Part shown: in pieces, positions 16,833 through 25,494 of the stretch | Numbering within the stretch: the stretch's first letter is position 1 | Layout: each line of letters begins with the position of its first letter | Assembly (NCBI RefSeq): GCF_026341515.1 | Contig: NZ_JAPEOK010000001.1 | Coordinates: forward strand, 5,270,001 to 5,334,000 | Direction of reading: 5' to 3' | Source of the DNA: Streptomyces sp. NBC_00878 | Lineage (GTDB): Bacteria > Actinomycetota > Actinomycetes > Streptomycetales > Streptomycetaceae | DNA length: 64,000 bases | The notes under the pieces: model-generated | What the model was told of the DNA's origin: nothing | What the model saw: only the letters and a program-made list of their open reading frames with translations | Databases searched by the model: none | Position numbers and translations under genes: made by a program

Positions 16833-18254
16833 ATGGCTGAACAGTCCACTCCGGAGACGTCGCCCCCGAGCGCCCCTGATCAACCCGGCCAACCTGACCA
16901 AGGGACACCTCGACGGGGAGACGCCTCCCCTAAAAGCGCCTCCCGGGGTGGCGCTGCTTCAAAGGCCACCCCCAAGGAGGCCTCTTCCGGAAATGCCCCT
17001 CCTGGGGAGGCCGTTTCTGCGGAGCCCTCCTCCAAGGGCGTCATTTCGCGGCGCCGCCTGCTCGGTACCGCCGGTGCCACCGGGCTCGCGCTCGGCGCCG
17101 CGGGCGGGGCCGCCGGATACGCCGCAGCGCCGTCCGCCGACCGGACCGTGCCGCTCAACTCGCTCGGCGCGGACGAGGTGATGTTTCACGGGAAACATCA
17201 GCAGGGCATCACGACCGCCCTGCAGGCCCACGGCCACCTCGTCGCCTTCGACCTCGCGGCGGGCGCGGGCCGCAAGGAGGCGGCCGCCCTGCTGCGGCGC
17301 TGGTCGACGACGGCCCAGCGGCTGATGGCGGGCGAGGCATCCGCGAGCGGGGACACGGACGTGGCGCGCGACGCCGGGCCCTCGTCCCTCACGGTCACCT
17401 TCGGCTTCGGCCACAGCTTCTTCGCCCGTACGGGACTGGAGAAGCAGCGCCCGATCGCCCTCGACCCGCTGCCCGACTTCTCCTCGGACCACCTCGACAA
17501 GGCGCGCAGCAACGGTGACCTCTGGGTGCAGATCGGCGCGAACGACGCCCTCGTCGCCTTCCACGCCCTGCGCGCGGTCCAGAAGGAAGCGGGGCAGGCG
17601 GCCAAGGTGCGCTGGCAGATGAACGGCTTCAACCGCTCGCCGGGAGCCACCACCCGCCCCATGACGGCCCGCAACCTGATGGGGCAGATCGACGGCACGC
17701 GCAATCCCAAGCCGTCGGAGTCCGACTTCGACCGGCGGATCTTCGTGCCCGACGCGAGCGACCCGTCATGGATGGCGGGCGGCTCGTACGCCGTCGTACG
17801 CCGTATCCGCATGCTCCTCGACGACTGGGAGAAGCTCTCGGTCAAGGCCCAGGAGGACGTGATCGGGCGGCGGAAGTCCACCGGGGCACCGCTCTCCGGC
17901 GGCACCGAGACGACCGAGATGGACCTGGAGAAGACCGACGCCGGCGGCACACTCGTCGTCCCCATCAACGCCCATGCCCGCATCACCCGGCCCGACGAGA
18001 ACGGTGGCGCAGCGATGCTCCGCAGGCCGTTCTCCTTCCACGACGGCATCGACGCCGAGGGCGTACCGGACGCGGGCCTGCTCTTCGTCTGCTGGCAGGC
18101 CGATCCGCTGCGCGGCTTCGTACCGGTGCAGCGCAAGCTCGACCGCGGTGACGCGCTGTCCACGTTCATCCGGCATGAGGCGAGCGGGCTGTTCGCCGTG
18201 CCGGGCGGGGCCGCGGAGGGGGAGTACGTGGGGCAGAAGTTGCTGGAGGGGTGA
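16833..18254 (+). CDS. efeB: EfeB-like Tat-exported DyP-type haem peroxidase/deferrochelatase
   Basis: A haem peroxidase exported folded by the Tat system. The 473-aa product has an unusually long, Pro/Lys/Ala-rich leader before the Tat motif SRRRLLGTAG at about residues 70-79. The DyP signature GQIDGTRNPKP supplies the distal Asp, and INAHARITRP contains the likely proximal haem His. EfeU and EfeO are absent here. The gene starts 8 bp after the CopCD stop, so it belongs to the copper operon in this strain. A parS-like sequence with one mismatch is embedded at 17183-17196. Confidence 0.9.
   Translation: MAEQSTPETSPPSAPDQPGQPDQGTPRRGDASPKSASRGGAASKATPKEASSGNAPPGEAVSAEPSSKGVISRRRLLGTAGATGLALGAAGGAAGYAAAPSADRTVPLNSLGADEVMFHGKHQQGITTALQAHGHLVAFDLAAGAGRKEAAALLRRWSTTAQRLMAGEASASGDTDVARDAGPSSLTVTFGFGHSFFARTGLEKQRPIALDPLPDFSSDHLDKARSNGDLWVQIGANDALVAFHALRAVQKEAGQAAKVRWQMNGFNRSPGATTRPMTARNLMGQIDGTRNPKPSESDFDRRIFVPDASDPSWMAGGSYAVVRRIRMLLDDWEKLSVKAQEDVIGRRKSTGAPLSGGTETTEMDLEKTDAGGTLVVPINAHARITRPDENGGAAMLRRPFSFHDGIDAEGVPDAGLLFVCWQADPLRGFVPVQRKLDRGDALSTFIRHEASGLFAVPGGAAEGEYVGQKLLEG
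17183..17196. promoter_or_regulatory. parS-like 14-mer with one mismatch inside efeB
   Basis: GTTTCACGGGAAAC differs from the Streptomyces ParB site GTTTCACGTGAAAC at one central base. Flanking ATG/CAT extends the inverted repeat. It lies in coding sequence, so it could be chance; the three intergenic sites elsewhere are much stronger candidates. Confidence 0.35.
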
Positions 18255-18341
18255 GATCCGCTCACTGAGCTGCTGAGATGGCCAAGGCGCCTGAGACCGG
18301 AAGCGGGAGCCTGGCTGCGCAAGGCCCATTAGGGTGAGGCC

Positions 18342-19274
18342 ATGCCAGCCAGCTACGCGTATCTCGGCCCCGAGGGCACCTTCACCGAAGTCGCCCTGCG
18401 GACTCTTCCGGAGTCGGCCACCCGGCAGCTCATCCCGATGGTGTCCGTGCCCGCCGCGCTCGACGCGGTCCGGGCCGGCGAGGCCGAGGCCGCGTTCGTA
18501 CCGATCGAGAACTCCGTCGAGGGCGGCATCACCACCACGGTCGACGCACTGGCCGTCGGCGAACCGCTGATGATCTACCGCGAGGTCCTTCTCTCGATCA
18601 CCTTCGCGCTGCTGGTCCGCCCGGGCACGAAGCTCTCGGAGATCAAGACGATCACCGCGCACCCGGCCGCGCAGCCACAGGTCCGCAACTGGATGAAGAA
18701 CAACCTCCCGGACGTCGTCTGGGAGTCGGCGGCCTCCAACGCGGACGGCGCCCGCCTCGTGCAGGAGGGGCGCTTCGACGCCGCCTTCGCGGGCGAGTTC
18801 GCCGCGGCGCGGTACGGCCTGGAGCCCCTTGAGACCGGCATCCACGACGCGGAGAACGCGCAGACCCGGTTCGTCCTGGTGGGCAGGCCCGCCCGGCCCG
18901 CGGCCCCGACCGGCGCGGACAAGACCTCCGTGGTCATCTGGCAGCGCGACGACCACCCGGGTGCCCTGCTCGAACTCCTCCAGGAGTTCGCCGTCCGCGG
19001 GGTCAACCTGATGCTGCTGCAGTCCCGGCCGACCGGTGAGGGCATCGGCAACTACTGCTTCGCCATCGACGCCGAGGGGCACATCGCGGACCGCCGCGTG
19101 AGCGAGGCGCTGATGGGGCTCAAGCGCGTCTGTCCGCAGGTGCGCTTCCTCGGGTCCTATCCACAGGCCGACGTCGACCCCAAGGACGTAAGCGCGCCGC
19201 GGGCCGGTACGTCGGACGGCGAGTTCGCGGCGGCTTCGGACTGGCTGGCACGGTGCCAGGACGGCCGGTTCTGA
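18342..19274 (+). CDS. pheA: prephenate dehydratase
   Basis: Converts prephenate to phenylpyruvate in phenylalanine synthesis. The 310-aa monofunctional enzyme starts with YLGPEGTFTE, has the ENSVEGGI substrate-site block at about residues 53-60, and carries an ENAQTRF motif near 183. A C-terminal ACT domain (about 197-275) contains LLQSRPTGEGIGNYCF, the ESRP-type phenylalanine-binding segment, so feedback inhibition is expected. ATG 18342 is used. It is followed by a long gap rich in DnaA boxes rather than being coupled to serS. Confidence 0.95.
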   Translation: MPASYAYLGPEGTFTEVALRTLPESATRQLIPMVSVPAALDAVRAGEAEAAFVPIENSVEGGITTTVDALAVGEPLMIYREVLLSITFALLVRPGTKLSEIKTITAHPAAQPQVRNWMKNNLPDVVWESAASNADGARLVQEGRFDAAFAGEFAAARYGLEPLETGIHDAENAQTRFVLVGRPARPAAPTGADKTSVVIWQRDDHPGALLELLQEFAVRGVNLMLLQSRPTGEGIGNYCFAIDAEGHIADRRVSEALMGLKRVCPQVRFLGSYPQADVDPKDVSAPRAGTSDGEFAAASDWLARCQDGRF

Positions 19275-19413
19275 ACGGGTACTTCTGAACGGGCTCTCCG
19301 AACACGTCGTCGGTTCTGAGCGGCTGCTCCGAGCCGCTTCTTCATGCGGCTTCGCGGAGCGGAGCCGTCGGTTCGGGCAGCCCGCTTGGTCCAGTCCTAC
19401 CTGCAGATTGTCT

Positions 19414-19725
19414 CTGTCCACAGAAGTTATCCACAGGCGCGCTTCTCGACCTGGGGACAAGTCGACAACGGAGCATGACTCAGTCGACAAATCGCCCTAC
19501 AGCCCACAACCCCGTCCACAGCCCGGTAGGTCACCCTTCGTCCACCCGTTTCTGTTGGTCAATCCCATAGAGCGAACCATTTCCACTCGAAAGTGCGTGC
19601 AGGGAGGGTTTGGTCCGGGAATTCTTGGCCCCGCACAGGGCTTTGGGAACGATCACTTCCGGTGTCCACAGATCTTTCGCACAGCCTGTGGATAACTTTT
19701 CGGGGGTGTGGATTCCTGTGGACAA
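19414..19725. promoter_or_regulatory. cluster of DnaA boxes in the pheA-serS gap
   Basis: Within 312 bp lie TTATCCACA (19427-19435), TGTGGATAA (19687-19695, inverted) and TGTGGACAA (19717-19725, inverted TTGTCCACA). One-mismatch or weaker forms occur at 19414, 19512, 19662 and 19707. The gap 19275-19939 holds no gene; it is visibly more AT-rich than its surroundings. DnaA-box clusters outside oriC are known near the S. coelicolor origin, where one (D78) was reported to titrate DnaA. This may be its counterpart. Confidence 0.7.
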
Positions 19726-19939
19726 CCCGGCCTCCAAGTCCCGTTCCCCACAAGGGAATCGAGTCAACCGACCGAATCCCACCTGCCCCGTTCCGGGGAG
19801 CAGCCCTTCCTTCATTGACGCCCGTCGACGCCTATTGGTGCCGATTGACGCGACCCATTAATTCCCCCAAAACATGACAGAAGAGACAGAACGGAATACC
19901 GAGTCGTGAGCCGGAACCCCGCACCGGTAGCCTTGAGGG

Positions 19940-21217
19940 GTGATTGACCTTCGCCTGCTCCGTGAGGACCCCGACCGTGTTCGCGCCTCCCAGCGCGCCC
20001 GTGGAGAGGACGTCGCCCTCGTCGACGCCCTCCTCTCCGCCGACGAGCGGCGCAGGTCGTCCGGCGTCCGCTTCGACGAGCTCCGTTCCGAGCAGAAGGC
20101 GCTCGGCAAGCTGATCCCCAAGGCCTCCGGCGACGAGAAGGCCGAGCTGCTGAAGAAGGCGGGCCAGCTCGCCGCCGACGTCAAGACAGCCGACGCCGAG
20201 CAGCACGAGGCGGACGAGGCGACCAAGCACCTCCTGCTCCAGCTCGGCAACCTCGTGCACCCCGACGTCCCGGTCGGCGGCGAGGAGGACTTCGTCGTCC
20301 TGGAGACGCACGGGACCATCCGCGACTTCGGCGCCGAGGGCTTCGAGCCCAAGGACCACCTGGAGCTCGGCGAGGCGCTGGGCGCCATCGACGTCGAGCG
20401 CGGCGCCAAGGTGTCCGGCTCGCGCTTCTACTACCTGACGGGCGTCGGCGCGCTCCTTGAGCTCGCCCTCGTCAACGCGGCGATCGCGCAGGCCACGGAG
20501 GCCGGCTTCGTCCCGATGCTGACCCCGGCACTGGTCCGCTCGCGCGCCATGGAGGGCACCGGCTTCCTCGGCCAGGCCGCGGAGAACGTGTACCACCTGG
20601 AGAAGGACGACTACTACCTGGTCGGCACCTCCGAGGTCCCGCTCGCCGCGTACCACATGGACGAGATCCTCGAAGCCGACCAGCTGCCGATGCGCTACGC
20701 GGGCTTCTCGCCGTGCTTCCGCCGCGAGGCCGGGACGTACGGCAAGGACACGCGGGGCATCTTCCGCGTGCACCAGTTCGACAAGGTCGAGATGTTCTCG
20801 TACGTCAACCCCGAGGACGCTCAGAACGAGCACCAGCGGCTCCTGGAGTGGGAGAAGCAGTGGCTGACCGGGCTTGAGCTGCCCTTCCAGGTCATCGATG
20901 TCGCCTCGGCCGACCTGGGCGCGTCCGCCTCGCGCAAGTTCGACTGCGAGGCGTGGATCCCGACCCAGGGCAAGTACCGCGAGCTGACGTCGGCCTCGAA
21001 CTGCGACAGCTTCCAGGCCCGCCGCCTGTCGGTCCGCATGCGCGACGGCAAGAAGGTGCAGCCGCTCGCCACGCTGAACGGCACGCTGTGCGCCGTACCA
21101 CGCACGATCGTGGCGATCCTGGAGAACCACCAGCTGGCCGACGGCTCCGTACGGGTGCCCGAGGTGCTGCGTCCGTATCTGGGCGGCCGTGAGGTGCTGG
21201 AGCCGATCTCCAAGTGA
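19940..21217 (+). CDS. serS: seryl-tRNA synthetase
   Basis: Charges tRNA-Ser. The 425-aa class II synthetase has the N-terminal coiled-coil tRNA-binding arm at about residues 28-110. Motif 2 is seen as [20 protein letters not shown] and motif 3 in the [19 protein letters not shown] segment. GTG 19940 gives the canonical [11 protein letters not shown] start. Its stop overlaps the GTG of the next gene by 4 nt. Confidence 0.97.
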   Translation: MIDLRLLREDPDRVRASQRARGEDVALVDALLSADERRRSSGVRFDELRSEQKALGKLIPKASGDEKAELLKKAGQLAADVKTADAEQHEADEATKHLLLQLGNLVHPDVPVGGEEDFVVLETHGTIRDFGAEGFEPKDHLELGEALGAIDVERGAKVSGSRFYYLTGVGALLELALVNAAIAQATEAGFVPMLTPALVRSRAMEGTGFLGQAAENVYHLEKDDYYLVGTSEVPLAAYHMDEILEADQLPMRYAGFSPCFRREAGTYGKDTRGIFRVHQFDKVEMFSYVNPEDAQNEHQRLLEWEKQWLTGLELPFQVIDVASADLGASASRKFDCEAWIPTQGKYRELTSASNCDSFQARRLSVRMRDGKKVQPLATLNGTLCAVPRTIVAILENHQLADGSVRVPEVLRPYLGGREVLEPISK

Positions 21218-22062
21218 CCGGCACCACTGGGTCGGCTGCCCCGACCGGTTCGACCGCGCCGACCGGGGCGTTCCCCTACAAGCTCGTCGCGACCGATCTC
21301 GACGGAACGTTGCTGCGCTCCGACGACACGGTCTCGGAGCGCACGCGTGAGGCGCTCGCCGCGGCCACCGCGGCGGGCGCGGCACACCTCGTCGTCACCG
21401 GCCGTGCGGCGCCCTGGACGCGCCACATCCTCGACGAACTCGGGTACGAGGGGCTCGCGGTGTGCGGCCAGGGCGCGCAGCTGTACGACGCCGGAGCGCA
21501 CCGCCTGCTCACGTCGGTGACCCTCGACCGGCAGGTCGCGGGTCTCGCGCTCGCCAAGATCGAGGCGGAGGTCGGCCCGCTGGCCCTCGCCGCGAGCCGC
21601 GACGGCATCGACGGGGACGTCCTGATCGGCCCCGGCTACCGGGTCCAGGGTCCGCTGCGGGCCGTCCCGTTCACGGACGTCTCGGAGCTCTGGGCCGCGC
21701 CGCTGATCAAGATGTACATCCAGCATCCCGACCTCACCGACGACGAACTGGCGACCGCGGCGCGAGTGGCGGCCGGCGGTGTGGTGAACGTCGTGATGGC
21801 GGGCGAGGGCATAGTCGAGATCCTGCCGCTCGGCCTGTCGAAGGCCACGGGCCTGTCCCTGGCGGCCCGCCGCTTGGGCGTGAAGGCCGCCGACACGATC
21901 GCCTTCGGCGACATGCCGAACGACGTCCCCATGTTCGCGTGGTCGGCCCATGGCGTGGCAATGGCCAACGCCCATGAGGAACTCAAGGCCGTGGCGGACG
22001 AGCTGACGTTGTCGAACGAGGAGGACGGGATCGCTGTGGTGCTGGAACGGTTGCTGGGTTAG
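21214..22062 (+). CDS. HAD-superfamily Cof-type phosphatase
   Basis: A 282-aa haloacid-dehalogenase phosphatase probably acting on small phosphorylated metabolites. Motif [14 protein letters not shown] (about residues 26-38), motif II VVTGR and motif [13 protein letters not shown] are all intact, with the large type-IIB cap between them. GTG 21214 overlaps the serS stop (GTGA), so it is translationally coupled to serS. It is a paralogue of the protein at 33220-34089; the substrate is unknown. Confidence 0.9.
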   Translation: MTGTTGSAAPTGSTAPTGAFPYKLVATDLDGTLLRSDDTVSERTREALAAATAAGAAHLVVTGRAAPWTRHILDELGYEGLAVCGQGAQLYDAGAHRLLTSVTLDRQVAGLALAKIEAEVGPLALAASRDGIDGDVLIGPGYRVQGPLRAVPFTDVSELWAAPLIKMYIQHPDLTDDELATAARVAAGGVVNVVMAGEGIVEILPLGLSKATGLSLAARRLGVKAADTIAFGDMPNDVPMFAWSAHGVAMANAHEELKAVADELTLSNEEDGIAVVLERLLG

Positions 22063-22065
22063 CTC

Positions 22066-22385
22066 GATCGTGTGATGGTCGGGTAACAGACTTGCAGGCC
22101 TGGGCATGGTCCGGGGTAGCGTGATTGCGTGATCTGGGACGCCGAATGTGGCGCCAGCGTGCGAGGCCCCTGCTCCACCGGAGAGATGGTTCAGGGCCTC
22201 CTCGTCGCCTCTGGCTGCGTTCGACAGGCCAGATCGCCAGGGACTCCGCCCGCCCGGCTCGGACCACGGACATGATCCGTGTCTCCGCCCGGGATGCGAA
22301 AGCGGATGACCAGTGCGCCCAAGACCGTTCGGGGTGTGCCAGCGAGGGGACACACTCCTGCTTGCTGCCAAGGAACGGTAACTAC
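22066..22385 (+). ncRNA. candidate structured RNA element, copy 1
   Basis: Non-coding sequence strongly similar to 29638-29958, the similarity running from CGATCG at the left to GGAACGGT at the right. Both copies have a promoter-like TTGCAG...TAGCGT (22092, 22117; 19-nt spacer). A hairpin formed by GGCCCCTG and CAGGGCC encloses the shared CTCCACCGGAGAGATGG (22165-22198). A second hairpin at 22312-22340 has the loop CAAGACCGTTC. Loop bases ACCGTTC (22324-22330) are perfectly complementary to GAACGGT (22373-22379), allowing a pseudoknot. I could not match it to a named RNA family. Confidence 0.5.
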
Positions 22386-22505
22386 TCCGGAGCTCGCTAT
22401 GAGCTTCTCTCCCAGACGTGGCGTCGCAGTCTGCGTGTGGGCACAACTCCCTGTGCTCGTACGCCGACCTCGACGCCACCTCTTTATAGAGGCACCCCAG
22501 AACGA

Positions 22506-22769
22506 CTACCGGCGGCGCCACCTGCGACGCCGTGCCTTGCTGAAGAACCAGCCCGCGGGCGGCTCGTCCGAGCGCCAGGGCTGGGGATCCGGTCCGCCGT
22601 CGCGCCAGCGGGCCGCGAGCATCCGGGCACGCGCGGACGGCTCGGCCGTCTCGGCGGACCGTATGAAGTCGTCGTCCAGGACGAGCTCGTCCCAAGCGTC
22701 CTCGGACTCCCCCTGACCCTGACCGTCGCCGGGGCCCTGCCCGTCACTCCGCGGTGCCTGCCCTGCCAT
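22506..22769 (-). CDS. small hypothetical acidic protein with basic C-terminus
   Basis: An 87-aa protein with no recognised domain. The first 25 residues are Gly/Gln/Asp-rich. The centre holds an acidic segment (DAWDELVLDDDFIRSAETAE) and a likely helix ARARMLAARWRDG. The end is strikingly basic (KARRRRWRRR), which could contact nucleic acid or membrane phospholipid. ATG 22769 follows GAGGAGGA. It lies 145 bp downstream of the ABC permease gene on the same strand, so it may be the last gene of that unit. Confidence 0.7.
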   Translation of the reverse strand: MAGQAPRSDGQGPGDGQGQGESEDAWDELVLDDDFIRSAETAEPSARARMLAARWRDGGPDPQPWRSDEPPAGWFFSKARRRRWRRR

Positions 22770-22914
22770 CCCCGTCCTCCTCGCTGTGCATCCCCTTGAG
22801 TAAGTGTGCCGTTCTGCGTGTAAAGCCGATCTCAAGATCAAAAAAGGCCCCACGCGCGCGTGCACCCGGAAAACGGTCACGCGCGCGTGGAGCCGCCCCG
22901 ACTCCCTGGAGCGG

Positions 22915-23634
22915 TTACTCCTCGCCGGCCAGCGTCAGCGTCCGCAGCTTCTGCCCGGCGAACCAGGTGGCGGCGACGGTCACCACGACCAGCAGCACCG
23001 TCCCCGTGGTCAGCCCGACGTCCGACGTGACGAGGTCGCCACCGGACACCTTCTGGGCCACGGCGAGGGACCACTGCTGGACGCTGAGCGTGCGTGCCCC
23101 GGAGACCAGCGACCCGAAGAGGGTCTCCCACACGAGGGCGTAGACGAGTCCGAAGACGACCGCGTGCCGCGTGATGGTGCCCAGGAGCAGGAAGATCGCG
23201 GCGTACGCGATGGAGGCGACCAGGGCGGCCACCGTGTAGGCGACGGCGATCTGCTGGCCGTTGCCGTTGAGGATCATTCCCGCGAGGAACGTCGGGATCG
23301 CGGAGAACGCCATGGTGACGGCGATGGCGACGATCAGCTTGGTGAAGATGATCGTGGGGCGTTTGACCGGCTTGGCGAGCAGGTAGACGACCGATCCGTC
23401 GTCGATCTCGGGGCCGATGGCGCCGGTGCCCGCGATGACGCCGATGATGGGCACCATCGTGGCGAGCGCGAACCCGCCGAGGACGTCAGAGGCCACCTGG
23501 TCGTCGGCGCCCGTGAAGCCGCGTACGGCCACGGAGATGACGATCAGCAGGGCGGGCAGGGCGCCCAGGATGAGGGCCCGGCGGCGGCCGAGCAGGCCGC
23601 GGTAGGTGAGCCGGGCGACTGTGGGGTCGTACAT
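22915..23634 (-). CDS. ABC-2 type transporter permease
   Basis: A 239-aa integral membrane protein with about six hydrophobic segments and no signal peptide, typical of the membrane half of ABC-2 exporters. The conserved region EIDDGSVVYLLAKPVKR (about residues 75-91), between helices 2 and 3, resembles the coupling element of drug and bacitracin exporters. It pairs with the ATPase gene 10 bp upstream. Substrate unknown. Confidence 0.88.
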   Translation of the reverse strand: MYDPTVARLTYRGLLGRRRALILGALPALLIVISVAVRGFTGADDQVASDVLGGFALATMVPIIGVIAGTGAIGPEIDDGSVVYLLAKPVKRPTIIFTKLIVAIAVTMAFSAIPTFLAGMILNGNGQQIAVAYTVAALVASIAYAAIFLLLGTITRHAVVFGLVYALVWETLFGSLVSGARTLSVQQWSLAVAQKVSGGDLVTSDVGLTTGTVLLVVVTVAATWFAGQKLRTLTLAGEE

Positions 23635-23644
23635 CTTGGGCCTC

Positions 23645-24556
23645 CTACGCCGCGACGAGATACGAGAAGACGGACTCGAGGGACTCGTCGGACGGCGAGA
23701 CCGTGAGCAGCCGGATGCCGTGGTCGCGGGCCACCCGCGGCAGCAGTGCCGTGAAGCGTGGGAAGTCGACGGCCTGGATGCGCAACGCGCCCTCCTGGAG
23801 GTCCACTTCGATGCCGGACGTCGACGGGTCGGCGATGAGCGCGGCCGCGAGGGCGCGGTCGTCGCTGGAACGCACGAGGTAGCGGTGCGGGCGGTCGATC
23901 ATCAGGCGGCGGATCCGGCGGAAGTCGCCGCTCGCCGCGTGCCGTCCGGCGACGACCACCTCGATGTGCGAGGCGAGCTGCTCGACCTCTTCGAGGATGT
24001 GGGACGAGAAGAGGACCGTGCGGCCCTCGTCGCCCATGCGCCGCAGCAGGTCCATCAGCTGCATGCGCTGGCGCGGGTCCATGCCGTTGAAGGGCTCGTC
24101 GAGCAGCAGCAGGGAAGGGTTGTGGACGAGCGCCGAGGCCATCTTCACGCGCTGGCGCATGCCCTTGGAGTACGTGGAGATCTTGCGGTCCTGCGCGTAC
24201 TCCATCTCGACCGTGGCGAGGGCCCGCTGGGCGGCCTTGTCGCCCAGGCCGTGCAACTCGGCGTTGGCGACGACGAATTCGCGGCCCGTGAGGAAGTCGT
24301 ACATCCCCTCGCGCTCGGGGACGATGCCGATCTGCTTGTAGATCTCTTCGTTGCGCCAGGTCGGCTGGCCGTCGAGCGTGACGCTGCCCGTGGAGGGGGC
24401 CAGGAAGCCGCCCATCATGTTGATGAGGGTGGACTTTCCCGCGCCGTTCGGACCGAGCAGGCCGGTGACGCCGGGGCCGATCGTCATGGTGACGTCGTTG
24501 ACGGCCACCACGTTGCCGAACCAGCGCGACACGTGGTCGATGGTGAGCGTGGTCAC
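23645..24556 (-). CDS. ABC transporter ATP-binding protein (ABC-2 exporter)
   Basis: A 303-aa ATPase. Walker A is GPNGAGKST (about residues 36-44), the signature is YSKGMRQRVK and Walker B is LLLLDEPFNGMD, with H-loop SSHILEEVEQ. A C-terminal extension of about 90 residues is common in CcmA-type exporters. GTG 24556 overlaps the stop of the preceding permease gene by 4 nt. It therefore sits between two permeases in a four-gene unit running from 26485 down to 22915. Confidence 0.92.
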   Translation of the reverse strand: MTTLTIDHVSRWFGNVVAVNDVTMTIGPGVTGLLGPNGAGKSTLINMMGGFLAPSTGSVTLDGQPTWRNEEIYKQIGIVPEREGMYDFLTGREFVVANAELHGLGDKAAQRALATVEMEYAQDRKISTYSKGMRQRVKMASALVHNPSLLLLDEPFNGMDPRQRMQLMDLLRRMGDEGRTVLFSSHILEEVEQLASHIEVVVAGRHAASGDFRRIRRLMIDRPHRYLVRSSDDRALAAALIADPSTSGIEVDLQEGALRIQAVDFPRFTALLPRVARDHGIRLLTVSPSDESLESVFSYLVAA

Positions 24557-25494
24557 AGTCCGACCTTTCGGTAGCGGCGCATCAGGAGGCCGTAGCAGCC
24601 CGCGATGAGACCCAGGACGACGAGGAGGTAGATGACGCCCTGCCCGGACGAGGGGCCTTCCCCTCCGGGGAAGGCGGAGGTGGCGCCCAGGAAGGCCGTC
24701 TGCACTCCGTCGATGAGCGTGATGGGCGAGAAGAGCCCGAGCCACGGGACGGCTCCGCTACTGGACTGCTCGAAGGCGATGGCCTGGACGGTGGAGACGG
24801 CCCCGTAGGAGATGGTCAGCACGGCGATGATGGCGGCGACGCCGAAGCCGCGCCGGGGCGTGACCGCCGAGATGACCAGGCCGATGCCGGCGAAGAGGAG
24901 GGAGAGCAGCGCCACGGAGACAAGCCCTTGTGCGAAACCCTTGGTCTGGTCCGCGAAGTCGAGTTTGGCCAGCAGCGCACCCACGTACAGCACGAACAGC
25001 GGTGCGGCGGTAAGCAGGAACAGCGCCGAGGCCAGCGCCGCGTACTTGGCGCGTACGTAGTCGACGGCCTCGATGGGGCGCGAGAAGTAGAGCGGAACGG
25101 TCTTGAAGCGCAGGTCGCGGGAGACCGCCTGAGGTCCCTGGGAGGCGACGTACAGGCCGATGACGGCCTGCATGATGACCGCGTAGCGCGTGCAGTCGAC
25201 AGGCAGGTCGTTCGCCTTGGTGGCGACGGCGACCGCGACCATGATCAGCGCGGGGACGCACATCACCACGAAGAGCAGCATCGGGAGCGCCTTCGACTTC
25301 ACCGAGCGGCCGAGGCCGTAGGCGCCGCGCAGGGACTGGGAGTAGAGCGAACGGCGGGCGTACCCGCGGCCCAGGCGCGGGCCGTCGTAGTTGCGGTAGC
25401 CGATGTTGTGGATCCGGGTCTGCTCGCCCGCGCGAGCCGGGACCTGGGCTGTGGCCTGAGCCAAGGCCTGTCCCGAGGGCTGCTCAACCGCCAT
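24553..25494 (-). CDS. ABC-2 type transporter permease
   Basis: A 313-aa membrane protein with about six helices after a 60-residue cytoplasmic N-terminus containing IHNIGYRNYDGPRLGR, a motif shared by a subgroup of actinobacterial ABC permeases. The segment RDLRFKTVPLYFSRPIE (about residues 126-142) is the equivalent of the coupling region in the smaller permease downstream. It overlaps the ATPase genes on both sides, so the four genes are tightly coupled. Confidence 0.88.
   Translation of the reverse strand: MAVEQPSGQALAQATAQVPARAGEQTRIHNIGYRNYDGPRLGRGYARRSLYSQSLRGAYGLGRSVKSKALPMLLFVVMCVPALIMVAVAVATKANDLPVDCTRYAVIMQAVIGLYVASQGPQAVSRDLRFKTVPLYFSRPIEAVDYVRAKYAALASALFLLTAAPLFVLYVGALLAKLDFADQTKGFAQGLVSVALLSLLFAGIGLVISAVTPRRGFGVAAIIAVLTISYGAVSTVQAIAFEQSSSGAVPWLGLFSPITLIDGVQTAFLGATSAFPGGEGPSSGQGVIYLLVVLGLIAGCYGLLMRRYRKVGL

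Noticed and set aside
20821..22695. Long minus-strand open frame across serS, HAD gene and the non-coding element
   Set aside because: Antisense shadow; both plus-strand genes have full motifs, and the part over the element is Arg/Pro-rich without homology.
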